Shown: in pieces, positions 55,363 to 62,101 of the stretch | How positions within the stretch are numbered: the stretch's first letter is position 1 | Layout of the letters: the number at the start of each line of letters is the position of its first letter | Assembly: GCF_964656455.1 (NCBI RefSeq) | Contig: NC_135719.1 | Span: forward strand, 68,560,283-68,624,282 | Direction of reading: 5' to 3' | Length of the DNA stretch: 64,000 bases | From: Halichoerus grypus | Lineage: Eukaryota > Chordata > Mammalia > Carnivora > Phocidae | The notes under the pieces: generated by a model | The model's database searches: none | What the model saw: only the letters and a program-made list of their open reading frames with translations | What the model was told of the DNA's origin: nothing | Translations under genes and position numbers: made by a program

Positions 55363-56360
55363 AAAAGAGAAAAAAAGAAAGAAAGAGAAAGAAAAAAGAA
55401 AAGAAAAAGAGAAAAAGGAAGGAAGTTAGGAAGGAAGGTAGGTAGGAATTAAGAAAAAAACTTCATTTGTGGTTAAAGGGCTTTCCCTAATTCTCTCTCA
55501 AATCAGAACTATAACAACGACGAACGAATACAAACATAGCAGACGGTATGTATACTAATGAGAATCATGAGCCTTGCTTCTACTGCTTTGACAAAACCTT
55601 GCTATGGCAAGTCATTTAGCTTGGATCTTGACTCAATTATCCATAGGCAAAGGAAATTACAATGTCCCATCTTCTCTAGAGGAGGACTCACCTGGAGCTG
55701 GGGCTATAGTGTTCCCAACATGCCCGAAGTGAAAAGCTGCAGCCCTGGCTAGCATTCTACCATCCGGACCACAGAACAACGCGACAGCACGGCAACCCTC
55801 CCTACCTGTTGCCAGGACGAGAGCTGGTTGAATGATGCCAATAGTTTCTGAACAGAACTTCTCTAAGTCTACAGCTCTGCCTGGATCACGAAACCTGCTC
55901 AGGTGAATGTCGGATATCTGCCGAAAGCAGGTATTAAACAGAGATATCTGAGTCAGGAAGAGGCAGCACGGACAGCAGGCGACCAGGCAGCTCTCTCGAG
56001 GCGGAAGGAAATGGCAAGGATGCAGTGCAAGAACGAACCCCCCCTTCCCCCCAAGGAAAGGACAGAGCCCCCAGCCGGGAGTTTGGGTCCGCGGCGATCG
56101 CACCCCGGCGGAAACTGCCCGCGTCTCGCCGCGTAGTGACGCCTCTGCACCCACCCCAAACCCTGCTCCCGCTGCGTCACCTGCAGCCCCCAGAAGATGT
56201 TGCTGGCTCCGGGGCCCGGCGCGGGGTGTGGGCTCCGGGAGGCGCGGGGCTGGGGCAGCGGCGAGGGCTGACCGGCCAGGCCATAGTGCTCCAGGAGCAC
56301 GGCCGCCAGCGCCGCTGCCGCCAGCCCCACGACCACCCTGATGACCAGCACTGCGGCCAT
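24178..56360 (-). CDS. TMEM62: TMEM62, transmembrane metallophosphatase-domain protein, complete
   Basis: Fourteen coding exons on the - strand total 1,932 bp, or 643 aa plus stop, the human length. Residues 7-25 form a hydrophobic N-terminal segment (signal anchor). A calcineurin-like metallophosphatase domain follows with every metal-site motif present: DIH (63-65), GDLTDA (98-103), GNHD (141-144), WFGH (227-230) and CGHLH (255-259). After a beta-rich middle part come several membrane segments: about 433-451, 480-495, 507-520, 524-550, 572-593 and 597-623. By homology it is a multi-pass membrane protein with a lumenal or extracellular phosphoesterase-like domain. The substrate is not established. 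All introns are GT-AG and the frame is intact. Exon coordinates are given in separate entries. Confidence 0.97.
24856..24958 (-). mobile_element. Old SINEC subfamily copy
   Basis: Short form: on - it begins GGGGGTGCCTGGCTGGCTTA, then GACTCTTGATCTTGGGGTTC, and ends in an AT-rich tail. Confidence 0.75.
25029..25224 (+). mobile_element. SINEC (left arm of inverted pair)
   Basis: Full-length copy starting after AAGATTTAAGTTATAG. Its tail runs directly into an opposite-strand SINE. Confidence 0.92.
25225..25407 (-). mobile_element. SINEC (right arm of inverted pair)
   Basis: Full-length copy in opposite orientation, inserted in the A-tail of the previous SINE. The outer target duplicate AAGATTTAAGTTATA reappears at 25443-25457. 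Confidence 0.92.
25475..26600 (+). repeat. Ancient interspersed repeat with internal 205-bp duplication
   Basis: Old mammalian repeat (AGGCACTGTGCTAGGCTCTA, CATTCCAGGCAGAAGAAACA, TGAGATGCCTGTTAGATATC), family unassigned. It contains two tandem copies of a 205-bp segment. It lies in the last TMEM62 intron. Confidence 0.5.
25660..26066 (+). repeat. Tandem duplication, two units of about 205 bp
   Basis: Unit 1 (25660-25864) and unit 2 (25865-26066) both run from TCAATGAAGGA through AACATGATGAGCCAGGTGGA to GAGGCA. They differ by scattered substitutions and small indels. Confidence 0.88.
27024..27216 (-). mobile_element. SINEC
   Basis: Full-length copy with long T-run (A-tail), flanked by TGTGTGTTTCTTT duplicates. 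It is in sense with TMEM62. Confidence 0.92.
27762..27880 (-). CDS. TMEM62: TMEM62 exon 13, membrane segment
   Basis: 119 bp reading [20 protein letters not shown] then [19 protein letters not shown]. Acceptor TTTCAG, donor GTAAGA. Confidence 0.95.
29628..29732 (-). CDS. TMEM62: TMEM62 exon 12, membrane segment
   Basis: 105 bp reading [20 protein letters not shown] then [14 protein letters not shown]. Acceptor GTTTAG, donor GTAAGT. Confidence 0.95.
29788..30075 (-). mobile_element. L1 3' end fragment
   Basis: A poly-T run followed by the carnivore L1 3' UTR in reverse (AGTGCCCTCCTTAATGCCC). The flanks CAAAGTTCAATT and CAAAGTTCAAATT look like the target duplication. It lies 55 bp upstream of the TMEM62 exon 12 acceptor. 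Confidence 0.8.
30219..30420 (+). mobile_element. SINEC
   Basis: Young full-length copy, flanked by GGAATTGCAGAGGG and GAATTGCAGAGGG. Confidence 0.93.
31177..31365 (-). mobile_element. SINEC
   Basis: Full-length copy in an AT-rich target (AATAATTATT on both sides). Confidence 0.9.
31455..31620 (+). repeat. MER5A-like hAT element
   Basis: TTAGAATAACCTGGGGGAAC, AGAGATTCAGATTTAATTGA and TGATTCTAAGCAGCCAGG match the MER5 layout. A second copy follows directly. Confidence 0.6.
31622..31805 (+). repeat. MER5A-like hAT element
   Basis: TTGGAATCATCTGGGGAGCT, GCGATTCTGATGTGATTGGT and the end AAGTTGAGAAGTG match the MER5 layout. Confidence 0.6.
31825..31985 (-). repeat. MIR SINE
   Basis: CCTGGGGTCAGAAGACATAG, AAACGGGGACAATAATACCT and GGATTAAGTGAGATAATGCA are a MIR in reverse. 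Confidence 0.7.
32300..32800 (+). repeat. Ancient interspersed repeat, family unassigned
   Basis: TTCAACAAGTATTTATTGTC, CTGAAGAACTTACAGTCTGG and the later text follow the same old repeat family as 25.5-26.5 kb. Confidence 0.45.
33036..33120 (-). CDS. TMEM62: TMEM62 exon 11, membrane segment
   Basis: 85 bp reading [19 protein letters not shown], a membrane helix, then RYRGYPEHK. Acceptor CTGCAG, donor GTTAGT. Confidence 0.94.
33312..33517 (+). mobile_element. SINEC
   Basis: Young full-length copy; flanks AAATTGCCTCATCATT and AAATTGCCTCAGCATT. It lies 190 bp upstream of the TMEM62 exon 11 acceptor. Confidence 0.93.
33792..33962 (+). repeat. MER5-like hAT element
   Basis: GGTTTCTCAAAGTATGGACC, CTAAATCAGAATCTGTCTC and CCTGGTGATTCATAAGTAC match the MER5 layout, diverged. 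Confidence 0.5.
34312..34507 (+). mobile_element. SINEC
   Basis: Full-length copy, flanked by AGAAAATAG duplicates; the tail is GAAA-rich. Confidence 0.9.
34849..35032 (+). mobile_element. SINEC
   Basis: Full-length copy with a long CT run; flanked by AGAACTAGGTTCCAA on both sides. Confidence 0.93.
35234..35347 (-). CDS. TMEM62: TMEM62 exon 10
   Basis: 114 bp, phase 0 at both ends, reading [20 protein letters not shown] through LLTDHCIV. Acceptor ACTAG, donor GTGAGT. Skipping would keep the frame. Confidence 0.94.
37393..37562 (+). repeat. MER5A element
   Basis: Well-preserved: GGTTCTCAAACTTTAGTGCA, TCAGAACCACCTGGATGG, AACAAGTTCCCGGGTGATGC. Confidence 0.8.
37725..37927 (+). mobile_element. 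SINEC
   Basis: Full-length copy, flanked by AAAAGAATAGAACTT on both sides. Confidence 0.93.
38030..38220 (+). repeat. L1 3' UTR fragment
   Basis: TCAGTGGTTTCCTGGACATG, TCAAAATTCACTGAATTATA and AAATTATACCTCAATAA are typical of older L1 3' ends. Confidence 0.6.
38768..38805 (+). repeat. (CA)n microsatellite
   Basis: About nineteen uninterrupted AC units. Confidence 0.95.
39479..39688 (-). mobile_element. SINEC
   Basis: Diverged full-length copy with a GA run; in sense with TMEM62, 138 bp from the exon 9 donor. Confidence 0.88.
39826..39985 (-). CDS. TMEM62: TMEM62 exon 9
   Basis: 160 bp reading [20 protein letters not shown] through [11 protein letters not shown]; a beta-rich segment. Acceptor TTTTAG, donor GTAAGT. 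Confidence 0.95.
40331..40523 (+). repeat. Direct repeat copy 1 (193 bp)
   Basis: From ACTTTGTTAATCTCATGTTA to the A13 run and TAGAACA. It is near identical to 41577-41766. Confidence 0.93.
40663..41338 (+). mobile_element. 5'-truncated L1 fragment with target duplication
   Basis: It contains CAGCAATTCCATTTCTAGAT, GCATTATTCACAATAGCCAA and TGGTGATGGTTGCACCAC, then an A-tail. AAGTAATTGGG flanks both ends. It lies between the two direct-repeat copies. Confidence 0.8.
41577..41766 (+). repeat. Direct repeat copy 2 (190 bp)
   Basis: Same segment as 40331-40523, with one T-to-C change (CAGGTCC to CAGGCCC) and three fewer A in the tail run. Confidence 0.93.
42127..42282 (-). CDS. TMEM62: TMEM62 exon 8
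   Basis: 156 bp reading [20 protein letters not shown] through [12 protein letters not shown]. Acceptor CTCTAG, donor GTATGT. Confidence 0.95.
42895..43190 (+). repeat. Ancient interspersed repeat, possibly LTR-like
   Basis: GGGACCATGTGACTAGTTCT, CAATGGGCTGTAAACAGAAG and TGTTGTGTTAAGCCACTGAT recall a common old mammalian repeat whose name I cannot fix. Confidence 0.45.
43990..44165 (+). repeat. MER5-like hAT element
   Basis: TTTCTCTAACTGTGGTCCAT, ATAGAACACCTGGTGGGC, ATTTTTAATAAGCTCCTCCA follow the MER5 layout. Confidence 0.5.
44392..44514 (-). CDS. TMEM62: TMEM62 exon 7, GHxH motif
   Basis: 123 bp reading [20 protein letters not shown] through [15 protein letters not shown] is the last metal-binding motif of the family. 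Acceptor GATTAG, donor GTAAGG. Confidence 0.95.
44652..44776 (-). CDS. TMEM62: TMEM62 exon 6, GH motif
   Basis: 125 bp reading [45 protein letters not shown] carries a metal-site His. Acceptor TTTCAG, donor GTGAGG. Confidence 0.95.
44930..45045 (+). repeat. MIR SINE
   Basis: AGTATTATCCCCATTTGATA and GAAGGAAACTGAGAAATAGA are the MIR core, diverged. Confidence 0.6.
45175..45645 (+). repeat. L1 3' fragment
   Basis: TGTTCACAACAGCTCAACTC, AAACAATGGAATGCTATATA and TACTGTATGATTTCATTTAC are from the L1 ORF2 end and 3' UTR. Confidence 0.7.
45652..45866 (+). mobile_element. SINEC
   Basis: Full-length copy inserted at the end of the L1 fragment; flanks AATAACTTGTACA on both sides. Confidence 0.93.
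45940..46055 (+). repeat. MER5-like hAT fragment
   Basis: CTGGGAATCTGCATTTTACA and the terminal AAAAAACACTGCTC match part of MER5. Confidence 0.5.
46904..47045 (-). CDS. TMEM62: TMEM62 exon 5
   Basis: 142 bp reading [20 protein letters not shown] through [12 protein letters not shown]. Acceptor TTTTAG, donor GTACAG. Confidence 0.95.
47976..48202 (+). mobile_element. SINEC (older type)
   Basis: Has the variant AGTGAGCAACTCTTGATTTC; flanked by AAATTTTCTATTTTG on both sides. Confidence 0.9.
48303..48392 (-). mobile_element. SINEC with internal deletion
   Basis: It has the tail and first CT block and then jumps to the head (AGCCACCTGAGCCACCCAGG). About 100 bp of the body is missing. Confidence 0.8.
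48499..48704 (+). mobile_element. SINEC
   Basis: Full-length copy; flanked by AAAATGCTGTTTATT on both sides. Confidence 0.93.
48952..49165 (+). mobile_element. SINEC
   Basis: Young full-length copy; flanked by AAAAACAAAGGACA on both sides. Confidence 0.93.
49870..50035 (+). repeat. L1 3' UTR fragment
   Basis: GTTGTACATCTTAATCTTAT and ATGTAAATTATATCTCAAAA are typical of L1 3' ends. Confidence 0.6.
50540..50810 (+). repeat. L1 3' UTR fragment
   Basis: GATGTATAGCATGGTGACTA, GTTGTATACCTAAAATGAAT and GTCAATTATATCCAAGT are typical of L1 3' ends. Confidence 0.65.
50943..51146 (+). mobile_element. SINEC
   Basis: Full-length copy with G-run head; flanked by AAAGAAAAAGTCTTGGGG duplicates. It lies about 165 bp from the TMEM62 exon 4 donor. 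Confidence 0.93.
51312..51357 (-). CDS. TMEM62: TMEM62 exon 4 (46-bp exon)
   Basis: 46 bp supplying the Asp of GNHD, then [14 protein letters not shown]. Its length is not a multiple of three, so skipping would shift the frame and remove a metal ligand. The acceptor is TAATTAG and the donor GTACTG. An L1 fragment sits about 20 bp upstream of the acceptor. Confidence 0.93.
51380..51485 (+). mobile_element. Short L1 3' end at the TMEM62 exon 4 acceptor
   Basis: About 100 bp matching the carnivore L1 terminus (CACTAAATTCTACTCCTGAA, ATGTTAACTAGAATTTAAAT, A-rich tail). AAAAGAGCAA flanks it on both sides (ending 51379 and 51494). It is antisense to TMEM62. Confidence 0.82.
52153..52194 (+). repeat. 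(TA)n/(CA)n microsatellite
   Basis: About 15 AT units followed by six AC units. Confidence 0.92.
52880..53076 (+). mobile_element. SINEC
   Basis: Full-length copy; flanks AAAATCGTAGGTCAA and AAAATCGTTGGTCAA. Confidence 0.93.
53500..53790 (-). repeat. Old L1 fragment, antisense
   Basis: CTTGGCAACCACAATCTGTT and TAAATGGAATCATACAGTAT are the reverse L1 3' UTR pattern. Confidence 0.65.
53858..53943 (-). mobile_element. Old SINEC subfamily copy
   Basis: On the + strand, CACACCCAATGTGGGGCTTG and CTCTACCAACTGAGCCAGC are an old short SINEC in reverse. Confidence 0.75.
54226..54363 (-). CDS. TMEM62: TMEM62 exon 3, GD motif
   Basis: 138 bp reading [20 protein letters not shown] through [11 protein letters not shown]. 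The GNHD motif is split: H is the last full codon and the Asp codon G|AT crosses the intron. Acceptor CTACAG, donor GTAAGA. Confidence 0.95.
55149..55257 (+). mobile_element. SINEC, internally shortened
   Basis: The head is intact, then it jumps from GGTCACGATG to the CT-rich end. A purine microsatellite has grown from its tail. Confidence 0.82.
55258..55442 (+). repeat. (GAAA)n purine microsatellite
   Basis: About 185 bp of almost pure A/G on +, including a block of roughly 16 perfect GAAA units, then AAGG/TAGG variants. It lies in TMEM62 intron 2. Confidence 0.95.
55806..55917 (-). CDS. TMEM62: TMEM62 exon 2, first metal motif
   Basis: 112 bp reading [20 protein letters not shown] through PALVLAT and a split Gly. 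It contains the DxH motif of metallophosphatases. Acceptor CGGCAG, donor GTAGGG. Confidence 0.95.
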
Positions 56361-56560
56361 TCGGCCCGCCCGGGCGCTGCCCTCGCTGTCCCGGGCTCGG
56401 CCCGTGCGGCGCCCCCGGGAGCTGCTCTGGCCGCACTTCCGGACTCTATGGTCGCAGGGGCCTAAAGCTCAGCTCGGCCGCCGCCGCCGCCGCACCTGCA
56501 CCTCGTCGGGCACCTGCCACCCGCCTGCCGCCCGCGTCTCTGGGGTGGGGTGGAAAAAGA
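56070..56560 (-). promoter_or_regulatory. TMEM62: TMEM62 CpG island and promoter
   Basis: GC- and CpG-dense segment spanning TMEM62 exon 1 and its upstream flank. It includes a GCC-trinucleotide run near 56,477-56,493. There is no clear TATA box. Transcription start is inferred around 56,380-56,480. Confidence 0.65.
56181..56360 (-). CDS. TMEM62: TMEM62 exon 1 (coding part)
   Basis: Residues 1-60: [20 protein letters not shown] is a hydrophobic signal-anchor, followed by a proline-rich stretch and NIFWGLQ. The ATG at 56360 agrees with the human start (MAAVLALRVV). Donor GTGACG. Confidence 0.94.
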
Positions 56561-56659
56561 AATGAGGGTGAAATAAAGGAAACCGAGACCACCAGCACCA
56601 ATCAAGGTTGCCGAGGAGTGGCGGGGAAAGAACCCAGGTCCGGGAGGCGGAGTCCTGGC

Positions 56660-56775
56660 TCCGCCTTAGTCAATCATTGCTGACCCCAGTGGGTCAGTTT
56701 CTTACCTATAAAACGGAGCTAATGATGTCTCGCGTGCGTACTTCACAGGCTTGTGAGAATCAAAGTATGTATGAG
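56660..56775 (-). repeat. MIR SINE
   Basis: GTTTCTTACCTATAAAACGG and CTTCACAGGCTTGTGAGAAT are a MIR in reverse, just upstream of the TMEM62 CpG island. Confidence 0.65.
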
Positions 56776-56950
56776 GACGCCATTTAAATTCCTGTTCAGA
56801 TGTGAGAGCCGGCTTTCTCTCGGCCCTTCTGATTATTAACACGTTACGTGTTTCCATAGGTTTTTAATAGATATAGTACGTATGTTTTGTAAAGTTATTT
56901 TTTCCTAAACCTTATTTCTTACGCACTTGGCTATATAATATCCCGTTGCC

Positions 56951-57140
56951 TGGGCGCCTGGGTGGCTCAGTCGTTAAGCGTCTGCCTTCGGCTCAGGTCA
57001 TGATCCCAGAGTGCTGGGATCGAGCCCCGATTCCGGCTCCCCGCTCAGCGGGAAGCCTGCTTCTCCCTCTTCCCCCCCGGCCCTTGTGTTCCCTTTCTCG
57101 CTGTCTCTCTGTTAAATAAACCTTAAAAAAAAAAAAAAAA
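56951..57140 (+). mobile_element. SINEC
   Basis: Full-length copy; flanks ATCCCGTTG and ATCCGTTG. Confidence 0.9.
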
Positions 57141-58024
57141 AATCCGTTGTCATGTTATACCGTTCATTTAATAAACTGTAAATACTCCCTATGGGCAGTC
57201 ACAGGAGAAGAATTAGATTCGGGTCCTGCCCTTAATTTATCTAACCATTCTGTTATTGTTGAACTTTTGGATTACTTATGTTCGGAATGTTCTGAATAAA
57301 CATTTTTGAATAAACATTCTGAGTAAACATATTGCTGTTCTGAAAAAAACATTTTTTGTACAAATAGCACCCTTTTAAACACATCTTCGAGTTATTTTCT
57401 TGGGATATGTTGCCAATATTGAAGTTACGCCAATTTCAATTCATTAAAATACTTTTTGTGTACATTTGGAAAGCAAGACATTGATCTAAGCAGAAAATAT
57501 AAAGAAACATAAGTAGCTAAAGAACCATGGTTCATTATCTTAGAAGCTTATGTAGAAGAGAGAAATACATTAAGTTTAATATAAGACCAATATGCCATTT
57601 GGCACAAGAGACAACAAGATATAAAAGGCCAGAGGAGGTTTACCCAGGACAGATCACATCTATAGAATCAGGAAAAGTTTAAGGAGGTGGCATATAGTAG
57701 ATGGATAGTATTTTTGAGTGGCAGAGATTGGGGATGGGGTAGGGAGAAGCACTTTCCACCAGGACCTAACATGAATCAAAGCATTAAGGTGCGAAAATGC
57801 AGGACATGATGAGGAGACAGTGAGTACTTCAGTTTGTCTAGGCCTAGGGTATGCCTAGAGGAATAGTGGTAATTGTACCAGACCTTTAGTTTGAGCCACA
57901 TTTTGGAAGGCCTGTATAAATGCCAAGAGTGAAGATAGACCTGGCAACAGCATAGGGAACCAACTGGACAGAGGACAGGTATGGCAGAGACTCCGGTTGG
58001 AATGATATTGGGATAATCTAGTAC

Positions 58025-58365
58025 TATGGTCCGAATGTGTCCCCACAAAACTTATATGTTGAAATCCTAATACTCATTGTGATGGTATTTAGAGATGGGC
58101 TCTGCCCTTGTGAACAGAATTAGTGCCTTTATAAAAGAGACCCTAGAGAGATCCCTCGCCCCTTCCACCATGTGGGGACACAGTGAGAAATCAGCAATCT
58201 GCAACCTGGAGGAGGGCTTCAGCAGAATCAAATCACTCTGGCTCCCTGATCTTAGAATTCCAGCCTCCAGAGCTGTGAGAAATAAACTGTGAGAAATAAA
58301 CTGTTGTTTACAACCCAGTCTGTGATGTTTTATTTTAGCAGCCCAAATAGACAGACTCCAGGTAG
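58025..58365 (+). repeat. Ancient interspersed repeat, possibly LTR-like
   Basis: TGTGATGGTATTTAGAGATG, CCACCATGTGGGGACACAGT and CCAGAGCTGTGAGAAATAAA recall a widespread old mammalian repeat. GTGAGAAATAAACT is tandemly doubled near 58,273-58,302. Confidence 0.5.
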
Positions 58366-59270
58366 GGGGTAACTGCAAAGTCCTGAAGAAAGAAGATGGG
58401 AGAGTGTAACACTGAGATTACAAAGGAAGGATCATATGTAAAATAATTGTGAAGACCGAAACTACAGATTTTGACAGCTGATTGGGTATTTGAAGGAAGA
58501 AAAAAAGATAGTTAAAAGTTAGTGCCAAAATTTGGAAACCAAGTGACAAAAATACTAGGGCTATGATGTATGTGTGGAGAGCACTGTCCATATGAATAAA
58601 GTTTTTGGTTTTGTCTAATATTGCACTAGAAAAATATCTATGGATACCTCTAAACCAAATTTGGAAGATATGTTTGAGATGATCGGATTTAAAACATAAG
58701 CAGTATGGCATATATGATATGCATTTGGAGAGGCCTTAGAGGAACTTTAAAAATATGAGAATTATTTTCCAGAAATGGAATACAACAAGAATCTGCGTGA
58801 TAGATGATAGGAACAGACATGCTATTAAGACATTTTGGAATTAGAAACATGGTTTAAAGTCACAAAGGCCAGCAGTCTGGATTGCAGACACTGAATTGTA
58901 ACCAAGCTGCTTCACTCATAGTGTTCATAGGGAGTAGAAACAGGAATTATTTATTTAATGATGGTTAATGATTCTTCAGGGAATACAGCTAATACACCAC
59001 AAATCATCATACAAGGTGATTCTCAGTTCCTAATAGCCAAAGGGGAAAGGTAGATATCTTATCTCATAAAGAGAGCAAGCAGGAATGCACCATGAAAGCA
59101 AAATATCCTAGAACTAAAGTCAAGAGAGAATGTATCATTGGGGCATTTCACAAACAATGGACATTGTCATCAACAGTCATAAATTGAACTATGTGATTCT
59201 CATAAACATGTAGAAATTATCTTCAGATTACTATTTCTTATACTAACTTTGTTTAAAAATCAAAAAATAT

Positions 59271-59477
59271 GGGGGCCTGGGTGGCTCAGTCAGTTAAGCA
59301 TTAAACTCTTCGTTTTGGCTCAGGTCATGATGTCCGGGTTGTGAGACTGAGCCCCACATCAGGTTCCATGCTCAGTGCAGAGTTTGCTTTAAATTTTCTT
59401 TCTCTCTCTCCTTCTAACCCTTCCCCCTCTTGCACAGGCTCTCTCTTTCTCTCTCTCAAATAAATAAACCGTTTTTT
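59271..59477 (+). mobile_element. Old SINEC copy
   Basis: Diverged: GCCTGGGTGGCTCAGTCAGT, CTCTTCGTTTTGGCTCAGG, ending AAATAAATAAACCG. Confidence 0.82.
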
Positions 59478-59589
59478 AAAAATCCAAAAGTACAGTATTT
59501 AATCATTGTTCTGTGAAGTTATTTCTGTGGACAGCTAAAGTAATGTAATCAAAATAGCTTTTTGTGTATGTAAGGATTTTTAAATTTCA

Positions 59590-60175
59590 AAATTGTGATA
59601 TATATAAAACTGACCATCTTACCCATTTTTATGTATATAATTTAGTGCCATTAAGTACATTCACATTGTTGTGCAACCATCATCACCATCCATCTCCAGA
59701 ACTCTACAGCATCCCAAACTAAAATGCTGTACCCATTAAATATTGGTGCCTCATCCTCCCTTCCCCACTCCCTAATGAATGTTTTCACCCATGTTATAGC
59801 ATGTGCCAGAATTTCCTTCCTTTTTAAGGCCAAATAATATTTCATTGTATAAATAGGGGTGCCTGGTTGGCTCAGTCGTTAAGTGTCTGCCTTTGGCTCA
59901 GGTCATGATCCCAGGGTCCTGGGATCGAGCCCCGCATCGGGCTCCCTGCTCCGTGGGAGGCCTGCTTCTCCCTCTCCCACTCCCCCTGCTTGTGTTCCTG
60001 CTCTCGCTGACTCTCTCTCTGTCAAATAAATAAATAAAATCTTTAAAAAAAATATTTCATTGTATAAATATACCACATTTTCTTTATTCATTCATCTGTT
60101 GATGGACATGTGGATTATTTCCACTTTTTGGCTATTGTGGATGCTGCTACTATGATCATCAGTAGGTACCAGTTT
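59590..60175 (-). repeat. Old L1 fragment, antisense, split by a SINE
   Basis: GTGCAACCATCATCACCATC, CCATTAAATATTGGTGCCTC and TTGATGGACATGTGGATTAT are reverse L1. The SINE at 59856-60050 interrupts it. Confidence 0.7.
59856..60050 (+). mobile_element. SINEC
   Basis: Young copy inside the L1; flanked by AATATTTCATTGTATAAATA on both sides. Confidence 0.94.
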
Positions 60176-60304
60176 TTCAGCTTTTTAGGGAGCACTCCAT
60201 TCACTCCTTAGGAAAACAAATTTGAGGAGAATTTCATCTAGGTAAGTTAAGGCTCTGTATAAGGAACCTGAAACACGAGCGTTAAGTAAGAAATCACAGA
60301 TCAA

Positions 60305-60800
60305 GGAAATTCTCGCACATGCTATAATATGATGAACCTTGAGAACATTATGCCAGTAAAATAAGCCAATCATAAAAGTACAAATACTGTATGATTCCAC
60401 CTATATGAGGTACTGAGAGTATTCAAATTCACAGAGACAGAAAGTAGAATGGTGGCTGCCAAGGGCTAGAGAGAGGGGTAAATGAGGAGTTAAGGTTTAA
60501 TAGATACAGGTGGCACCTGGGTGGCTCAGTCGTTAAGCGTCTGCCTTTGGCTCGGGTCATGATCCCAGGGTCCTGGGATGGAGCCCCACATTGGGCTCCC
60601 TGCTCGGCGGGAAGCCTGCTTCTCCCTCTCCCCCTCCCCCTGCTTGTGTTCCCTCTCTCGCTGTGTCTCTCTCTGTCAAATAAACAAAATCTTAAAAAAA
60701 AAAAAAAAGTTTAATAGATACAGATTTTCAGTGTTGTAAGATGAAAAAGTGCTGTAGATGGATGGTGGTGATGGCTGCACAACAATGTGAATGCATTTAA
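60305..60800 (+). repeat. Old L1 fragment, split by a SINE
   Basis: TACTGTATGATTCCACCTAT, AGAATGGTGGCTGCCAAGGG and ATGGATGGTGGTGATGGCTG are L1 3' sequence in sense. Confidence 0.7.
60510..60708 (+). mobile_element. SINEC
   Basis: Young copy inside the L1; flanked by GTTTAATAGATACAG on both sides. Confidence 0.94.
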
Positions 60801-60812
60801 TGCCACTGTACA

Positions 60813-60925
60813 CCTGCGTTGGGCTCCCTGTTCGGTGGGGAGCCTGCTTCTTCTTCTCCCTCTGCCACTCCCCTAACGTGTGCTCTCTCACTCTCTCTCT
60901 CAAATGAATAAATAAAATCTTTAAA
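60813..60925 (+). mobile_element. 5'-truncated SINEC
   Basis: It begins in mid-element (GCGTTGGGCTCCCTGTTCGG) and ends in an AT-rich tail. Confidence 0.8.
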
Positions 60926-61000
60926 TATATATATATACTAAATTAAAAAATAAATGTGGCAAGCTTGATCTTAGGTTACTATTAAAATGATCACTATTTA

Positions 61001-61111
61001 GGGGCGCCTAGCTGGCTCAGTCAGTAGAGCATGCGACTCTTGATCTTGGGGTTGTAAGTTTGACCCCACATTGGGTGTAGAGATTACTTAGAATCTTTTT
61101 AAAAAAAAAAG
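61001..61111 (+). mobile_element. Old SINEC subfamily copy
   Basis: Short form: GGGGCGCCTAGCTGGCTCAG, CGACTCTTGATCTTGGGGTT, ACCCCACATTGGGTGTAGAG. Confidence 0.8.
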
Positions 61112-61463
61112 AGCACCATTTATATGTCATTTTATGGTTGAGTAAAAGAAACAATGATCACACAGCCACTTTGGAATGAGGCAATCACGACAAGTTTGGA
61201 TGACATTAAATCCTTTACATATGTTTAAATATATAAGATAGATGGAAAAACAAGTTATAGGGTTGTCAGCTTTCACATTCCTGAGATACAAATGCTACTT
61301 TGCCATCCCTGCAATGAAGCATGAATCCAAAAGCCTTAAAAAATGCAGAGAACTAATACCCTCATCAAAAGTTAGGGAAAGCACCAAACTCAGTAATTAA
61401 AATGAAAACTACCAGAGAAATATGTTGGTCACATTATTATTATTGTTATTGTTATTATTATTA

Positions 61464-61783
61464 TTAAAGATTTTATTTTTTTTAAGATTTATTTATTTGA
61501 GAGAGAGCACAAGCAGGGGGGAGGGGGGCAGGGCAGAGGGAAAGAAAGAATCCTCAAGCAAACTCCTGCCGTGTTTGAGCCCAATGACATGGGGCTCAAT
61601 CCCAGGACCTGGAATCATGACCTGAGCCAAAATCAAGAGTTGGCTGTTTAACTGAGCCACCCAGGAGACCCTTAAGATTTTATTTTTAAGTAATCTCTAC
61701 ACCCAACATGGGGGCTCGAGCCCACAACCCCGAGAACAAGAGCCACACACTTTGCTCCACTGGCTGAGCCGCCCAGGTGCCCC
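61464..61783 (-). mobile_element. Old SINEC interrupted by a younger SINEC
   Basis: The outer old copy (head at 61783) is split near its tail by a SINE at about 61478-61671. TAAAGATTTTATTTTT recurs at both junctions as a target duplicate. Confidence 0.75.
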
Positions 61784-62101
61784 CCATTATTATTTTTTTA
61801 ATATTTAAAAGTTAGCCTTTATTTCTTAAGTTGATGGTGGATATACTGGTCTTCATTTTACTGTTATTCTTTAACATGTACATATGTTACATGTAACCTT
61901 TAGTATTATAAAGTATTTACCATAAATTCTTATGAGAAACATTTAATAAAAATGCAATAAATGCACTTATTTTTTCCATTAAAAATATGAAAAATATTTA
62001 AATGTGCATCTTATTCAACCTGGCATTTCTACTTAAAATAATTTATCCTAAGGTAATATATGGATGTTTATAGAGACTTACCAATAAGTAGGTTTATTTA
62101 T

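Noticed and set aside
55147..55452. Lys/Arg-rich frames of about 100 codons
   Set aside because: They are translations of the GAAA microsatellite.
55903..56565. Plus-strand frames across the TMEM62 CpG island
   Set aside because: Antisense shadows of TMEM62 exon 1 in GC-rich DNA. No splice or homology support for a divergent gene.
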